A stretch of DNA of 5,695 nt from Deferribacteres bacterium (lineage in GTDB: Bacteria > Nitrospirota > Thermodesulfovibrionia > UBA6902): NCBI GenBank assembly GCA_030598625.1, contig JAUVPO010000135.1:1-5695 (forward strand), written 5' to 3'. A model generated the notes under the pieces. It searched no databases. It was given only the letters and a program-made list of their open reading frames with translations, and was not told where the DNA came from. Numbering within the stretch: position 1 is the first letter of the stretch; each line of letters starts with the position of its first letter. Made by a program: the position numbers and the translations under genes. Shown here in pieces: positions 5,299 to 5,695 of the stretch.

Positions 5299-5695
5299 AT
5301 GCAAAAGTTAAAATTAATTTTACCAGTTATGGCCTTAAGCTTAGCGCTGTGCCTGCTTTTTTTGTCTCAGGCTCCGGCATATGAACTATCCGGATACATT
5401 GAAGCAGAAGGCCGGGCTTTTTTTAATGATGCGCTTTTCCCCGGTCAGGAGCGGGACAGTGCGTCTCTCGCCGTACAGCCCGAGTTTTACCATGAGTGGG
5501 GAAAAGGATCAAACCTTACGTTCACCCCTTTTGCGAGGATCGACAGCGCTGACCCGGAGAGGAGCCACTTTGATATTCGTGAATTGAATTATCTCTTGTT
5601 TAATGATAAATGGGAGCTTCGAATCGGCATAAGCAAGGTTTTCTGGGGTGTCACGGAGTTCGTGCACTTGATTGATATCATCAACCAGACCGACC
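5299..5695 (+). CDS. Outer-membrane beta-barrel (porin-like) protein, N-terminal part
   Basis: The frame is open for 132 codons and continues past the right edge. A signal peptide (residues 1-27, ending QAPA) precedes ELSGYIEAEGRAFFND, a typical first barrel strand. Alternating strands follow: SLAVQPEFYHEW, NLTFTPFARIDS, SHFDIRELNYLLF and WELRIGISKVFW. The segment KVFWGVTEFVHLIDIINQTD (113-132) is, from memory, characteristic of a family of uncharacterised outer-membrane proteins encoded beside LolA-like and RND/MMPL transporter genes. It probably provides the outer-membrane part of an export or lipid-handling route with the upstream protein. Cys18 lies in the signal core without a proper lipobox, so it is not called a lipoprotein. 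The start could equally be GTG 5296. The exact family could not be tested because the C-terminus is missing. Confidence 0.8.
   Translation, partial: MQKLKLILPVMALSLALCLLFLSQAPAYELSGYIEAEGRAFFNDALFPGQERDSASLAVQPEFYHEWGKGSNLTFTPFARIDSADPERSHFDIRELNYLLFNDKWELRIGISKVFWGVTEFVHLIDIINQTD

Overview
The window reads as a piece of a Gram-negative, anaerobic or metal-respiring type of bacterium. Nitrospirota or a Desulfobacterota-like lineage is my best guess. The clues are a secreted multiheme c-type cytochrome, a secreted protein with MopE-like metal-binding repeats, an outer-membrane LolA-like/beta-barrel gene pair, and a fold-back repeat with GTCATTCC-type arms of the kind scattered through such genomes. 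The lineage is an inference; no marker gene is present.

Layout. 1-389 (-) holds the N-terminal part of an unrecognised, probably helical protein that runs off the left edge. 390-631 is AT-rich and has no convincing gene. 632-2515 (-) encodes a 627-residue exported protein: a TolB/PD40-type beta-propeller, an Ig-like region and a Cys/Asp-rich MopE-type tail. 2516-3109 is a long spacer. It contains a strong ribosome binding site, an inverted repeat in the leader of the propeller gene, a 152-bp fold-back (MITE-like) repeat, a likely terminator for the cytochrome and one doubtful small ORF. 3110-4270 (-) encodes a secreted cytochrome with five CxxCH motifs and one CX5CH. 4271-4482 is a divergent promoter region. 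4483-5280 (+) encodes a periplasmic LolA-like 'outer membrane lipoprotein-sorting' family protein, followed 18 bp later by the start of an outer-membrane beta-barrel protein (5299 to the right edge).

How they may work together. The two right-hand genes form an operon of the type usually associated with RND/MMPL-type transporters, so a transporter gene is expected beyond the right edge. The cytochrome and the propeller/MopE-like protein lie in the same direction, but a terminator and a repeat separate them, so they are probably independent units. Both are secreted and rich in metal or heme sites, which makes a shared role in extracellular electron or metal handling possible but unproven. I do not see a clear new system. 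The most useful leads are the CX5CH motif, the domain combination in the propeller protein, the fold-back repeat, and a decamer (TGCTATAAAA) that occurs three times in spacers.
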